Source of the DNA: Rotaria sordida
Lineage: Eukaryota; Rotifera; Eurotatoria; Philodinida; Philodinidae
Assembly (NCBI GenBank): GCA_905250125.1
Contig: CAJNOL010001128.1
Span: forward strand, 1-64,000
Reading direction: 5' to 3'
DNA: 64,000 nucleotides
Shown here one piece after another: positions 23,473 through 33,672 of this stretch. The first letter of the stretch is position 1. The number at the start of each line of letters is the position of its first letter. Below the pieces are notes generated by a model, which had not been told where the DNA came from, made no database searches, and saw nothing but the letters and a program-made list of their open reading frames with translations. Both the position numbers and the translations under genes were made by a program.

Positions 23473-24416
23473 CAGGGTTGGAAATAATATTTTGATAGGG
23501 GGTACCACTATAATTTCAAATAGAAGACATAATGAATTTTATATCAAATGAAAGCTCGCCAAAAATGGGGTTTATTGATACTAAATAGTAAGGATTATGA
23601 ACACTTTTTAATATCGAACTTAAGTAACTTTCAGAAATTTTATACTTTCTTTGCGGTGGAAAAGTAAAGTGTCAGTAATTGAAAAATGGATTAAAATGTT
23701 TTTCTTGGATATTTTTATATGGTTCTATAGAGCTCATCGAGCTCTACAAAACTGTATGTACTAAAAAAATTTTAAACAGAGTTGTTGGGTTAAAATTCAC
23801 TGAAAACTGTCTAAAGAATGTACCGAAAACCCTCATTTTTTACACTTTTTATAGGGAACAAAATGGCCTTTTTTACACTAAATTCAGCTGTTTTCCATTA
23901 GTATCCTTACGTAAAATGTTTGAAAATATACTCATTCGATGCAGCGTGAAAAACTGTATCGAATGAATATATTTTGAAACATCTGAGGAAGTAAAAATAA
24001 TCAGAAAAAAGGAAATTTTATTGAAAATTCGAGTGTTTTTCTTCCATATCAAAAATATGACTTTTTCAAGATTTTCCAAATAGTTTTTTAAATTTTTATT
24101 ACAAAAAAAAGACTCAAAAAATTTCTAATATATACAGTTTTGTAGAGCTCGATGAGCTCTATCGAACCATATAAAAATATCCAAGAAAAACATTTTAATC
24201 CATTTTACAACTACTGGCACTTTACTTTCCCACCGCAAAAAAAGTATAAAATTTCTGAAAGTTACTTAAGTTCGATATTAAAAGTGTTCATAACCCTTAC
24301 TATTTAGTATCAATAAACCCCATTTTTGACGAGCTTTCATTTGATATAAAATTCATTATATCTTCTATTCGAAATTATAGCGGTACCCCCCTATCACAAT
24401 ATTATTTCCAACCCTG
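23473..24416. mobile_element. Tc1/mariner-type palindromic element, 944 bp
   Basis: Ends CAGGGTTGGAAATAAT and ATTATTTCCAACCCTG, flanked by TA on both sides (23471-23472, 24417-24418). The arms of nearly 290 bp are close inverted copies, including the self-complementary GAGCTCATCGAGCTC region. It sits at the inner border of the left arm of the surrounding element, so it inserted later. Confidence 0.85.
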
Positions 24417-24935
24417 TACTCTTTCATGTGGCCTGTGATCATCTTTTTTCCTGATATATGCATATAGTTTTTTTTCCTCACTTTTCTTGAGTGACTTTCT
24501 TTGTTATTCTAAGTGGTAGCACTTATGTTCAATCTCACTATCTTCTTCTCTCTGTTTCACATATACCTTTATTATTTTGTTCCACCTTTTTCGCGTTGAA
24601 TTTATTCTTTCATGTCCAGTATTGTGTGTGTTATCTTCATTATTACCTCACCATATGCCTATTTCTAATAAATAAACTTATGAATCTTAAACTCATTATT
24701 GCATCTCCATATTATTAATAATCAAGTTTAAGGTAAAACGTACTTAGGTGAGATTTTTAGTCCTATACAGGTCAAGGTTCATACTAGGTATCTTTCGGCT
24801 TACATATATCACGGGGGCAGAAGTAACAAATAGTAGCAGAAAATCTCACAGTCATTTTCATAAAAATGCTTATCGAATGGGTTTGTTGTAATGGTCGTAT
24901 TGATTCGAAGAATCATCGTCTATTTCATGGATCGG

Positions 24936-25020
24936 TGTGGGTGTGTGAATGTGGATCTTCTCTTCTTGCATGTTCACACCCACACTCATATATCCATTGT
25001 CACAGCCACATACACCCATA
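24936..25020. repeat. Telomere-like inverted tract
   Basis: GGTGTGGGTGTGTGAATGTG is followed after a short spacer by TTCACACCCACACTC and related C/A-rich sequence. Confidence 0.65.
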
Positions 25021-25910
25021 CTCTTTGCAGCTACTTTTTCGAGCACTTTTGTGGCTCTTAATGATTAGTAGTGATACTGGAAAAATGGCTTTGGTTCTGA
25101 ATCGTATAGTGAAGAACGAAGGTAAACACAATTCTCTATATAATACTTTCATGTATATTAGGGGTGGTATGTGCTTCATAAAACATAGAAGACAGATTTA
25201 TTGCAGTCACTTATTCGAGCACTTTTGTAGTGCTTAACCTCTTGGATCCCGACAATTCTTGTGTTCTTTACGAGCTTACAGAAAAATCGAAAAATCGCTC
25301 TCTCTTGTATTCTATCGTCGTGAATCAACTGTATAAATTTATATTTTATCGTATATGAAACGTGGATTGATGCAGCTGTATTAATGAACATTTCGTTTCG
25401 CAGCTGTTTATCGATACAGCAGAACGAAAAGAAATTCTTGCGTTCTGCTCGTCTTCAACCTGAAGACAGCAGTATTCAAGAGGTTAATAATTAGTAGCGA
25501 TACTGCAAAAATGACTCTGGCTCTGAATCAAATGGTGGAGAACGAAGGTAAACACAGTTCTCTATATAATACTTTCATCTATATTATGGGTGATATGTGC
25601 TTTATAAAACATAGAAGACAGATTTTTTGCAGCCATTTATTCGAGCACTTTTGTAGCTCTTAATGATTGCTATTGATGATGAAAAAATGGCTTCGATTCT
25701 GAATCATATAGTGGAGAAGAAAGGTAAACGCAATTCTTCATATAATACTTTCATCTATATTATGGGTGGTATGTGCTTTATAAAACATAGAAGACAGATT
25801 TTTTGCAGCCACTTATTCGAGCACTTTTGTACCTCTTAATGGTTAGTATTAATGCTGAAATAACTCTGGTTCTGAATCATATAGTGAAGATTGACGGTAC
25901 ACAAGGCTCC
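25020..25910. repeat. 176-bp tandem array
   Basis: The unit starts TTATTCGAGCACTTTTGTAG; starts fall at about 25035, 25211, 25637 and 25813. The 426-base interval equals one 176-base unit plus a 250-base insertion (element plus duplicated TTAA). Non-coding. Confidence 0.85.
25238..25483. mobile_element. TTAA-flanked (piggyBac-type) MITE, 246 bp
   Basis: Ends CCTCTTGGAT and ATTCAAGAGG, flanked by TTAA (25234-25237 and 25484-25487). The neighbouring tandem units carry a single TTAA at the same site (CTCTTAATG), giving a direct empty-site comparison. TTAA duplication is characteristic of piggyBac. Confidence 0.9.
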
Positions 25911-26276
25911 AGCAAAGCCCATATATGGCCACATATTAAGAGTATTCTGAATTTTTTGTAGTCAATCTTTGATTCTTACTCGAATGTATCTATACAATTT
26001 TTGTCCCGAATTAAGCTCTCTATCGAATGATATGTAAATCGTTTGTCAAAGTATGTATCTATACCATCTAAAATGAGTGACTGTTTGACTTATAGAAGGT
26101 CCAATAGGGTGTACATGGCTGAGTATCAAAGTAAGAGAAAAGCTTGACCGATCAAGCTGAAACTTATAGGAATGATTAGTGACTCTGAGCCCTACAATTG
26201 CGGAAAGGTTCATGCAAAACTGTTAATGTTTTCGACAAGGACCGATATCAAGGCAAAACATTCCTCGCTCTTTCTT

Positions 26277-26596
26277 TGTTTCCATATTGACAAATAATTA
26301 CGTGATTAACAAAAGAAAGAGATAAAATGTACTATAATTTTGATCTAACTACTTAAGGTCGACCAAAAATTCTGATAATATGAAATAAAAATATAAAAAT
26401 TAAGAGATATTTTAATTTGGTTTTATTAAATGTTAAAGATAGTTAGTACCAATATTTATATGATGGTCGATCGTTTTTAATGAGTTGGTAAAAGCTCTTG
26501 CGAAATTTGTTTTTAAAATATTGCTACTTCTCTTGAAAACCAAATGAACTGAATATGTTTCATCTGTCTGAAAATCTTGCGAAATTTTCCAGTAGT
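26277..26596. other. Intergenic, no gene seen
   Basis: AT-rich DNA without a recognised feature. Confidence 0.35.
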
Positions 26597-28029
26597 GGCA
26601 GAATTCTGGCAAGCAGAATTTAAGAATTCTGCTCTATATATGGGAATATATATAAGCTTTCTATTTACATATAACCAGAATTCTGATTCCTTCGCAGAAT
26701 TTTGTTAATATCAATATATATATATATACTATGCCTCGAACATCGTTGTTCTGCTTAGAATTCTCCTTCCCAAGCAGAATTGTGCTTCAAGATATACACC
26801 TGCTCTTGCATTCAGAAAAGAATTCAGCTTAAAATTCTGCGTTTCCAGCAGAATTCAATCAGAATTCTGAATTAGAAACAGAATTTTATGTAACCCTACA
26901 TAGTTATCCTTGCATCTAAATCAAAATTCTGCTTAGAATTCTGTTTTTCCAGCAGAATTTAGCCAGAATTCTGGTTCCCCAGCAGAATTGTGCTTCAAGA
27001 CATATCCTTACCTATATGACACTGAATATTAGATCTTTATATTTGCTGATCAACTTCCCACCAAATAGAACTAACCAACGATGTTAGGAATAAAACTGTA
27101 CCTTGAAACAAGATTGAGTGAAAATTCTACTATCTCTAAAAAAATATAAAAGTATGTTTTTTCTTCATAAAGTTTCATAACTGAAACAAATAACATAACA
27201 AGAAACTAAGTTGAAATTAAAAAAACCTGGTAATAGAATCAACAACGAGGGATCTTTAAAAATTAACAAAGAAAACAAAACTTCACCAAAGAATCAAAAA
27301 AAAGTCAATGCATATTATTTCTTCATAAATCTTCATAAATGAAGAAAACAACACAACAACAAAAAAGTAAGTTGAAATAGAAAAAAAACACAAAGTAATA
27401 GAACCAAAAATGATGAATCTTTAAAAATTAACAAACAAAACAAAACTTCACCAAACAATAAAAAAAACCAATGTATGTTTTTTCGTCATAAATCTTCACA
27501 AATGAAACGAACAACATAACAATAACAAAGTAAGTTGCAATAGAAAAGAAAACATGGTAATAGAACTAAGAATGATAGGTCTTTAAAAACTAACAAACAA
27601 AACCAAACTTCATTAAAGAATAAAAAAAATTCTCAAAAACAAAATTCTAAACCGAACTCTGTCTCATTTGTAGAGGTAAGGATATATCTTGAAGTACAAT
27701 TCTACTAGAAAATCAGAATTCTGGTTAAATTCTGCTGGAAAAACAAAATTCTAAGCAGAATTTTGATTTAAATGCAAGCATAAGTGTATAGAGTCATACA
27801 ACATTCTATTAGTAATTCAGAATGCTGATCGGATTCTGCTAGAAAAACAAAATTCTAAACACAATTCTGTTCCGTATTTAAAAGTAGGTGTACAAAATTC
27901 TAATAGTGGTTCAGAATTTTGGTTTTATTCTGCTGGAAACAACAGAATTCTAAGCAGAGTTCTTTTTAATATCTATAAGTAGGCATGCATAGAGCAGAAT
28001 TCTTAAATTCTGCTTGTGAGAATTCTGCC
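26597..28029. mobile_element. Non-autonomous transposon rich in AGAATTCTG
   Basis: Inverted ends of about 40 bp (GGCAGAATTCTGGCAAGCAG and its inverted counterpart) bound 1.43 kb. The motif (C)AGAATTCTG or a close variant recurs many times in both subterminal regions. The middle (about 27150-27640) is an A-rich tandem repeat with a period of about 163 bp. No transposase. The right end lies 115 bp from the fucosyltransferase start codon. Confidence 0.75.
27150..27640. repeat. A-rich tandem repeat, about 163-bp period
   Basis: About three copies of a unit containing CTTTAAAAATTAACAAA (27254, 27419, 27581). Confidence 0.75.
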
Positions 28030-28144
28030 TGTTCTCGACAATTTAAGCAGATATGAAAACGTTTAATTATTTAGATGTATGTGTTATTAATTTCGCTCTC
28101 TTTAATACTTTCTTCTATTCATAGACTAGAATAAATTTACTGCA

Positions 28145-29845
28145 ATGAATAATAGCCTGTTGCATCTACAAACATCCAAGAGCACATCGAATACGAACAA
28201 AACTATAAGATTTCGACCAAAATTTTTCGTTATCAGCGTACTTGCTATTATTATTATTGTTGGTGTAGGCTACAAAACTTTAGAGAGAAAAATATCATAT
28301 CCTATCCAATACTGGTCTCAAAACAATGCGATGAGTACCAAGACAACACAGTCATTTCGGCAGACTGAACCTGGAACATTGTTAAGGTCGTATATCTATT
28401 TCAGTCGATATCAGTCTCATAGCGAGGTCATCTCATATCGTTCGTCAGTCATATTTAACTACTCAGAAAGTGTGTTTCACTCATCATTCTCTCCACCTAT
28501 TTTGTGGCTTGATGCTTATGGTGATGTACGATGGAATGAAGCAGCAGAGCATGAAATGTACGTTTACCTTTCAAAGAAACAAACAATCGAAGAAAACAGA
28601 CCAGATGAACAAATAATTAATGATTGTCTTCATCGTCGATTTTTCGTTATTAAACAACATGAGTGGGGATTTTTCAGTCGTTATCACTGCTTTATTGAAC
28701 AGTTCGGTCAAACATTATACAGTCCCTGGATGACATTGCTTTCATATAATCGTTTTCGTATTTCACAATCGTATCGAGATGATTTTCTACATGAAGGGAT
28801 TGTACGGTACTTTGGACCAATATCTACATGTTCCAAATATTTAAAAGACTCCCGAATGAAATCCATTGAATCGATATCTCAAGATGGCAGTGGTCTTTCG
28901 TCGGATGTAACAGATATTCAAGAACTTCTCTATAGCAATCAGTTGAATACTAGTAAGCACTCTGTATTACGCACTGACAAAGTATGGACATTCGGTTATG
29001 AGCACGTACCAGTTCGCCGATGGATGCTTAGTCGTAATCAAGTTAATCGAACGTATAATCTGTCCGTCGTAGCTCTGATCAATCACACAGACGAACATAT
29101 TTATCAAGCTCCATCACTGACCAATAATTTTCTCGATTATTGGACGCCAAGAAATCGACCATATGCTCAGCCGAATCGACATCTACCTGGCAACCAATAC
29201 AAGTTAACATGGCAAGATCATGTTTTTACAGGATTTCTTCGGTATATGTTCGTAGTCTATTTTCATCGTTTTTCGCCACGCATTCATCAAATGACACATC
29301 TATTGGCTGAACATTGGTCAAATTACTTATGGGATAAAGATCAACGCACTTTAAATGACACAGCAGCGATATTTATTCGTCGTGGCGATAAAATGTCCGA
29401 AGATTCATTCTGGAAGAAACATAATATGTGGCGCAACATATCAATGTATGTCAAAGGATTACTTGATGAAGAACAGAGACAAAATCGAACATTCTCATCG
29501 GTATTCATTATGACCGATGACGTGTCTGTGATGAATTCTATTCAAGATTATGCTGATCCGAACTCGAAAGGAACCGATGAACCATATGCAAGAAAGCATT
29601 TGCGTAATCGACAGATAATGTATAATGTATTTGCACCACAAGCATGTTTTGATCCATTTATTCGCATCGGATTCGAGCAGTTTTTAGTATCTGTGGAGTT
29701 CATTGTTCAGCATGTTCAATTTACTGTTGGCCATAGCGATTCAAATGTTGGTCGCTACTTCGAAGAGATTACCTATGCGCGAAATCAATTGAAAGCTTCA
29801 GTTCAATCAGATTCCTTTGTGAAAAATGCTCCGGATTATTTATAA
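28145..29845 (+). CDS. Type II membrane fucosyltransferase-like protein (GT23-like)
   Basis: Intronless frame of 566 residues. A short cytosolic N-terminus is followed by one hydrophobic helix (about 27-43) and a long lumenal region with several N-glycosylation sites, the layout of Golgi glycosyltransferases. Residues 412-416 read RRGDK within AIFIRRGDKMSEDSFW, resembling the GDP-fucose-binding arginine motif of alpha-1,6-fucosyltransferases. A second motif near the C-terminus (FTVGHSDSNVGRYFEEITYAR) resembles the conserved C-terminal segment of FUT8-type enzymes. The likely role is transfer of fucose from GDP-fucose to a glycan in the Golgi. Linkage and acceptor cannot be read from the sequence, and no SH3 domain like that of FUT8 is apparent. 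A CAG-like acceptor (TTCATAG, ending at about 28123) precedes the ATG and may be a 5' UTR intron or trans-splice site. Confidence 0.65.
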   Translation: MNNSLLHLQTSKSTSNTNKTIRFRPKFFVISVLAIIIIVGVGYKTLERKISYPIQYWSQNNAMSTKTTQSFRQTEPGTLLRSYIYFSRYQSHSEVISYRSSVIFNYSESVFHSSFSPPILWLDAYGDVRWNEAAEHEMYVYLSKKQTIEENRPDEQIINDCLHRRFFVIKQHEWGFFSRYHCFIEQFGQTLYSPWMTLLSYNRFRISQSYRDDFLHEGIVRYFGPISTCSKYLKDSRMKSIESISQDGSGLSSDVTDIQELLYSNQLNTSKHSVLRTDKVWTFGYEHVPVRRWMLSRNQVNRTYNLSVVALINHTDEHIYQAPSLTNNFLDYWTPRNRPYAQPNRHLPGNQYKLTWQDHVFTGFLRYMFVVYFHRFSPRIHQMTHLLAEHWSNYLWDKDQRTLNDTAAIFIRRGDKMSEDSFWKKHNMWRNISMYVKGLLDEEQRQNRTFSSVFIMTDDVSVMNSIQDYADPNSKGTDEPYARKHLRNRQIMYNVFAPQACFDPFIRIGFEQFLVSVEFIVQHVQFTVGHSDSNVGRYFEEITYARNQLKASVQSDSFVKNAPDYL

Positions 29846-30764
29846 TTCCTGCAAAGTAATGAGAAGAATCCATTTTTTAGAATTCTGCGAGGACTTTTAG
29901 ATGTAACTCAATGGTACGACTGTTATTTTCGAGAACCGTTCAATGTGGATCATATCAAGAACTTTTCTCTATCGATTTATGATAGCCTGTGTTAGCGTCA
30001 ACAGATGTCGCATTATGACGCTAATTTATATTCAGTGTATTACATATACATATATTTTTTTTTCTTTTTCTTTCCTGTCATATATGTATATGTTCTATTG
30101 ATCATCATGAGATCATGATGATCTATTTCATATTGCGTCATTCTAGTTTTTCTATTACGTTTTTTTTTTCTTTTTTTTCTTTTCATATTCTATATACGAT
30201 CTTATTTTTCTCTCGTTATGGGGTCATTGTTGTTTTTCTCTTGTCATGATCGTTTTTCTTCTATGATTGTTGGTTATTATTATTTTTTCTGTTATTATCG
30301 TTGACCATTCTTGTTATTGATCAACATCGTTTTCAACATTATATATATATGTGTGTATTATTATTGATCTTCATCAATAAAGATTAGATTGGATTTATAT
30401 ATACACATCTACATATATTATTATTATTATTCATTTATTCCAAAGTACGGTAGGCAGTTCTTGACGTGAGATTTCTTATCGTTAGATAGTTCAGATTGGC
30501 ATACGATTTTTATTTAGCCTACGATAATTTCGGAGGCTGAAGTCATTTCATACATTGCCAAATCGAAACCTCACAGCCTGCAGCGAAGCGGAACGTATCG
30601 TTGCAACAGTGAAAGAATAGAAAAAAATTTAATTCAATATTGCTACAGGAAACAATGTATTTAGAATTGCATATAGAAATAGCCTTTTTACCGATCAAAA
30701 AGCGTAGTTCATTTAAAAAACATGAAAATGTGAGGATGTATTCCTAAAGTATTCATTGAAACTC
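29846..30764. other. Intergenic low-complexity DNA
   Basis: T-rich simple sequence with short palindromes such as ATCATCATGAGATCATGATGAT near 30100. No gene. Confidence 0.4.
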
Positions 30765-31090
30765 AACAGATCATTCCGAAGAATTTCCAGTCGGCTGGCC
30801 GCGATATTGCTCAACGATCCCATTAATTGATTGGAAACACGTAGATGAAGTTAGCAGCGAAGTCGAGTAATACCAGTGGTTATCCACTTAAAAATCTATT
30901 CCAAAGCTCCAATTCTTGTTCCAAATACAATGTCACGATCTCCATCCAACAGTATAGTCAGAATTTTCCATGGCGTAAACCATGTTTGTGTAAACCCTAA
31001 CACGAGTATGTGATGCTGCTTAAGTCATCTCTGTTGTATATGGTTTAGGGTGTGGGTGTGAGAGTGTGGGCGTGGATTTGGATGCAATCA
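30765..31090 (+). repeat. LINE 3'-UTR-like dispersed repeat ending in a telomere-like tract
   Basis: This segment matches 49450-49795 closely in the same orientation (shared ACAGATCATTCCGAA, GTAATACCAG, GATGCTGCTTAAGTCAT). Both copies end GTTTAGGGTGTG followed by a degenerate TGTGGG tract. At the second copy the repeat lies directly after a LINE protein terminus, so this is probably a 5'-truncated copy. Confidence 0.7.
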
Positions 31091-31095
31091 TTTAA

Positions 31096-31313
31096 ACCCC
31101 CCGACACATTAGAAGACCCCCCCACCCCTATAGTAGAGATGACCCTCTCTTGAATCAACAACCCAAAGGATAGATTAGAGGACCTGCTCACCTGCTTCTA
31201 AGGGGATCGTCAGAGGAGATGGGTGGGTCTTCTCATCTATCCTTCACTTCGTTGATTCAAGGGAGGGTCATCTCTGCCACAGGGGTGGGGGGTCTTCTAA
31301 TGTGTCGGGGGGT
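31096..31313. mobile_element. TTAA-flanked MITE, 218 bp
   Basis: Ends ACCCCCCGACACATTAGAAG and its inverted complement, flanked by TTAA at 31092-31095 and 31314-31317. Arms of about 70 bp with few differences. Confidence 0.8.
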
Positions 31314-31361
31314 TTAATCGAAGCGTTATCATTCTTATTTTTCTTCGCGCCCCTGAAGCAC

Positions 31362-31461
31362 NNNNNNNNNNNNNNNNNNNNNNNNNNNNNNNNNNNNNNN
31401 NNNNNNNNNNNNNNNNNNNNNNNNNNNNNNNNNNNNNNNNNNNNNNNNNNNNNNNNNNNNN
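31362..31461. other. Assembly gap (100 N)
   Basis: A run of exactly 100 N, a conventional placeholder; the true gap size is unknown. Confidence 0.99.
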
Positions 31462-32564
31462 TTTTTCCATGTCGATCGTTTGTCATTTTTTGATTGAAGA
31501 AGAAGACAATGAAGAATTCAAAGATGATCAGACAGTCACAGTATGACGAAGACGCTATAATATGCATGACTGCGTTAAACCTGAAAAATAGTTGGATGAC
31601 TATTGAAGATGTTTAATGAAAAGAAAGTAAATGTTTGAGTCGTATTAACAAATTGTTTTCGTCTTTTTTTTGTTACGCAACATTGATGATATAAATAAAA
31701 AATATTGTATCGAATGAATCAAAGTTCAGTAGGGAATTAATGCTAGTATTCAAGAAACTATTGAGTAAATATAGAAACGATGTCTGAATATTTAACTTGA
31801 AGACTGTGTGAACTACAGGTATACAGATAAAAATAAAAAAATAAAAAGATCGTTGTTTATTATTTTATTTTCTCACATTGTTCATTACATGAGCATTCTT
31901 TGTCTTCTTCCTTTAGGTCAATATTGAAAGACGACAGCATGGCAACGAAGCAAAAAAAAACATTCAATGCACATTTCTCGTCGAATTGTTTCATTAGAGA
32001 AGAAAATATGAATGGAAGGATACATTTTTCTCGACCATATTAGACTAGATGCGCCATCATTTTTTTATTGGCCATTCTATGATACAATTGGCATTTATTT
32101 TTCCTTCTATATTGAAAAAATATGAACGAAAAGGAAAAAAAAAATTCTTATTGTGTTTTTTTTCTCTTTCGTTTAAATTAAGATGACATTAGGTTTATTT
32201 TTTGATATTTCAATCAAGAATTATTCAATGGTAAGTGAAATGTCTGAGATCGTCATGAAAACTTTAATAACGGTAAAATTTTCAATGCGCTAAAAATCTA
32301 TTTTCTTTTTGAAAAGATAATCATGTAGTTAAAAAAAATTATTGTTAGCGCTACTTTCTATTTATATTTCCATCTTTCGTTGTGTCAAACTTGTAACTGA
32401 TCTTGCCCGGCCAGATCGAGGTAATTTGAAATGATTTAACCGGTCTGCTTTTGTTCTATGAAAATTTAATCGAAATTTATTTCATTTTTTTGAAAAAAGT
32501 ACAATCAAAACTGTGTGACTTATGCTAAACTTTTATCATATATGTTATGGTAAAGATCAAATTT
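31462..32564. other. Intergenic, no gene seen
   Basis: AT-rich DNA with no recognised exon or repeat. Confidence 0.4.
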
Positions 32565-33455
32565 ATTATCCACTCAAAAATACAATGGACTCGGTTGTAA
32601 CTTGAATTATTCGGGAATCAAAGCAGCTAGAGATCTGCGATTTTCAGCATTCAAAAGAGAATAATATTTTATAAAAATACGATTAGTTGACAATTGATCA
32701 ATCAGATGAATTCTTAATGGATATTTTCAAAACGATATCCTGGAGATATTTCTCATTGAATTTTGAATTTTGACATGATTATTCGATAGAAAAAATTGGG
32801 CTCTTTCGATCTATGCAAAGCCGAGGTTTCTATCTTATTTTGCTTGAAAGTTATGAGAGTTTTTCTGACATCCCCGATTTTGGTTAATTGTCATTGGACA
32901 ACCGAAGAATAGGTTTTGGGAGAAGTAATTAACCATGCTGAGTCGAGTGGTGAGATTTATTTTCAGTTGCAAAGTAATTTGAAACTACTGTATTGGGATT
33001 TTTGAAATGTCGTCTGTTTACGATACGTGGCAGAAGAATTTGAAATGTGTAAATTTCAATATAGTGGTTTCAGATTACTTTACAACTAAAAGTAAATATC
33101 ACCAATCGACTTAGCACGGTCAATTATCCCTCTGCACATCTATTCTTTGACTGTTCAATGACAATTAACCAAAATCGGAGATCTCGATTTTTCGTAGATC
33201 GAAAGAGCCCAATTTTTCCCATCGAATGATCATGTCAAAGCTCAAAATTCAATGAGAAATCTCTTCAGAATTTTGTTTTGAAAATGTCCATCAAGAATTC
33301 ATCTGATTGGTCAATTATCAACCAATCGTGTTTTTATGTCGTTTAATAAAAAATATTCTTCTCTTTTGAATGCTGAAAACTGCAGATCTCTAGCTGCTTT
33401 GGTTGTCGAGTTATTCAAGTTACAAGCGAGTTCATTGTATTTTTGAATGGATAGT
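32565..33455. mobile_element. Foldback element, about 890 bp
   Basis: Arms of about 400 bp (32567-33000 and 33060-33453) are inverted copies at moderately high identity, outer ends ATCCACTCAAAAATACAATG and its complement. No coding content. It ends about 220 bp upstream of the nine-exon F-box gene and may contribute to its promoter region. Confidence 0.8.
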
Positions 33456-33672
33456 AGTTAGCCTTTGCTGGTTTTCATCAATGTAAGAGAGTTTTTTCGA
33501 TTAGACCACTTAGAAAATTCTCGATTGGTGACAACTCTATCTTGTGGTATGAGAGAATAATCTTCGAGCCGAACTTTAATCTTGATTGCTCGTTTCATTG
33601 TGCTTTCTGATATTTATTGAGAATTTACAAAATAGAAAAAAATAGTTCTCTTCATTTTTATTTTAAGATAAA

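Larger units (their letters stand above)
23255..26276. mobile_element. 3-kb composite inverted-repeat element carrying nested insertions
   Basis: Outer arms of about 215 bp (23255-23472 and 26058-26276) are inverted copies, with motifs such as GATATCGGTCC and GGACCGATATC. Inside are a 944-bp TA-flanked palindrome, a telomere-like hairpin, and a 176-bp tandem array with its own TTAA-flanked insertion. No transposase or other gene is recognisable. The arms are longer than typical simple terminal repeats, so a foldback type is possible. Confidence 0.65.

Noticed and set aside
31268-31567. Open frames spanning the N gap
   Set aside because: The N run was translated as unknown residues; no real coding evidence on either side.
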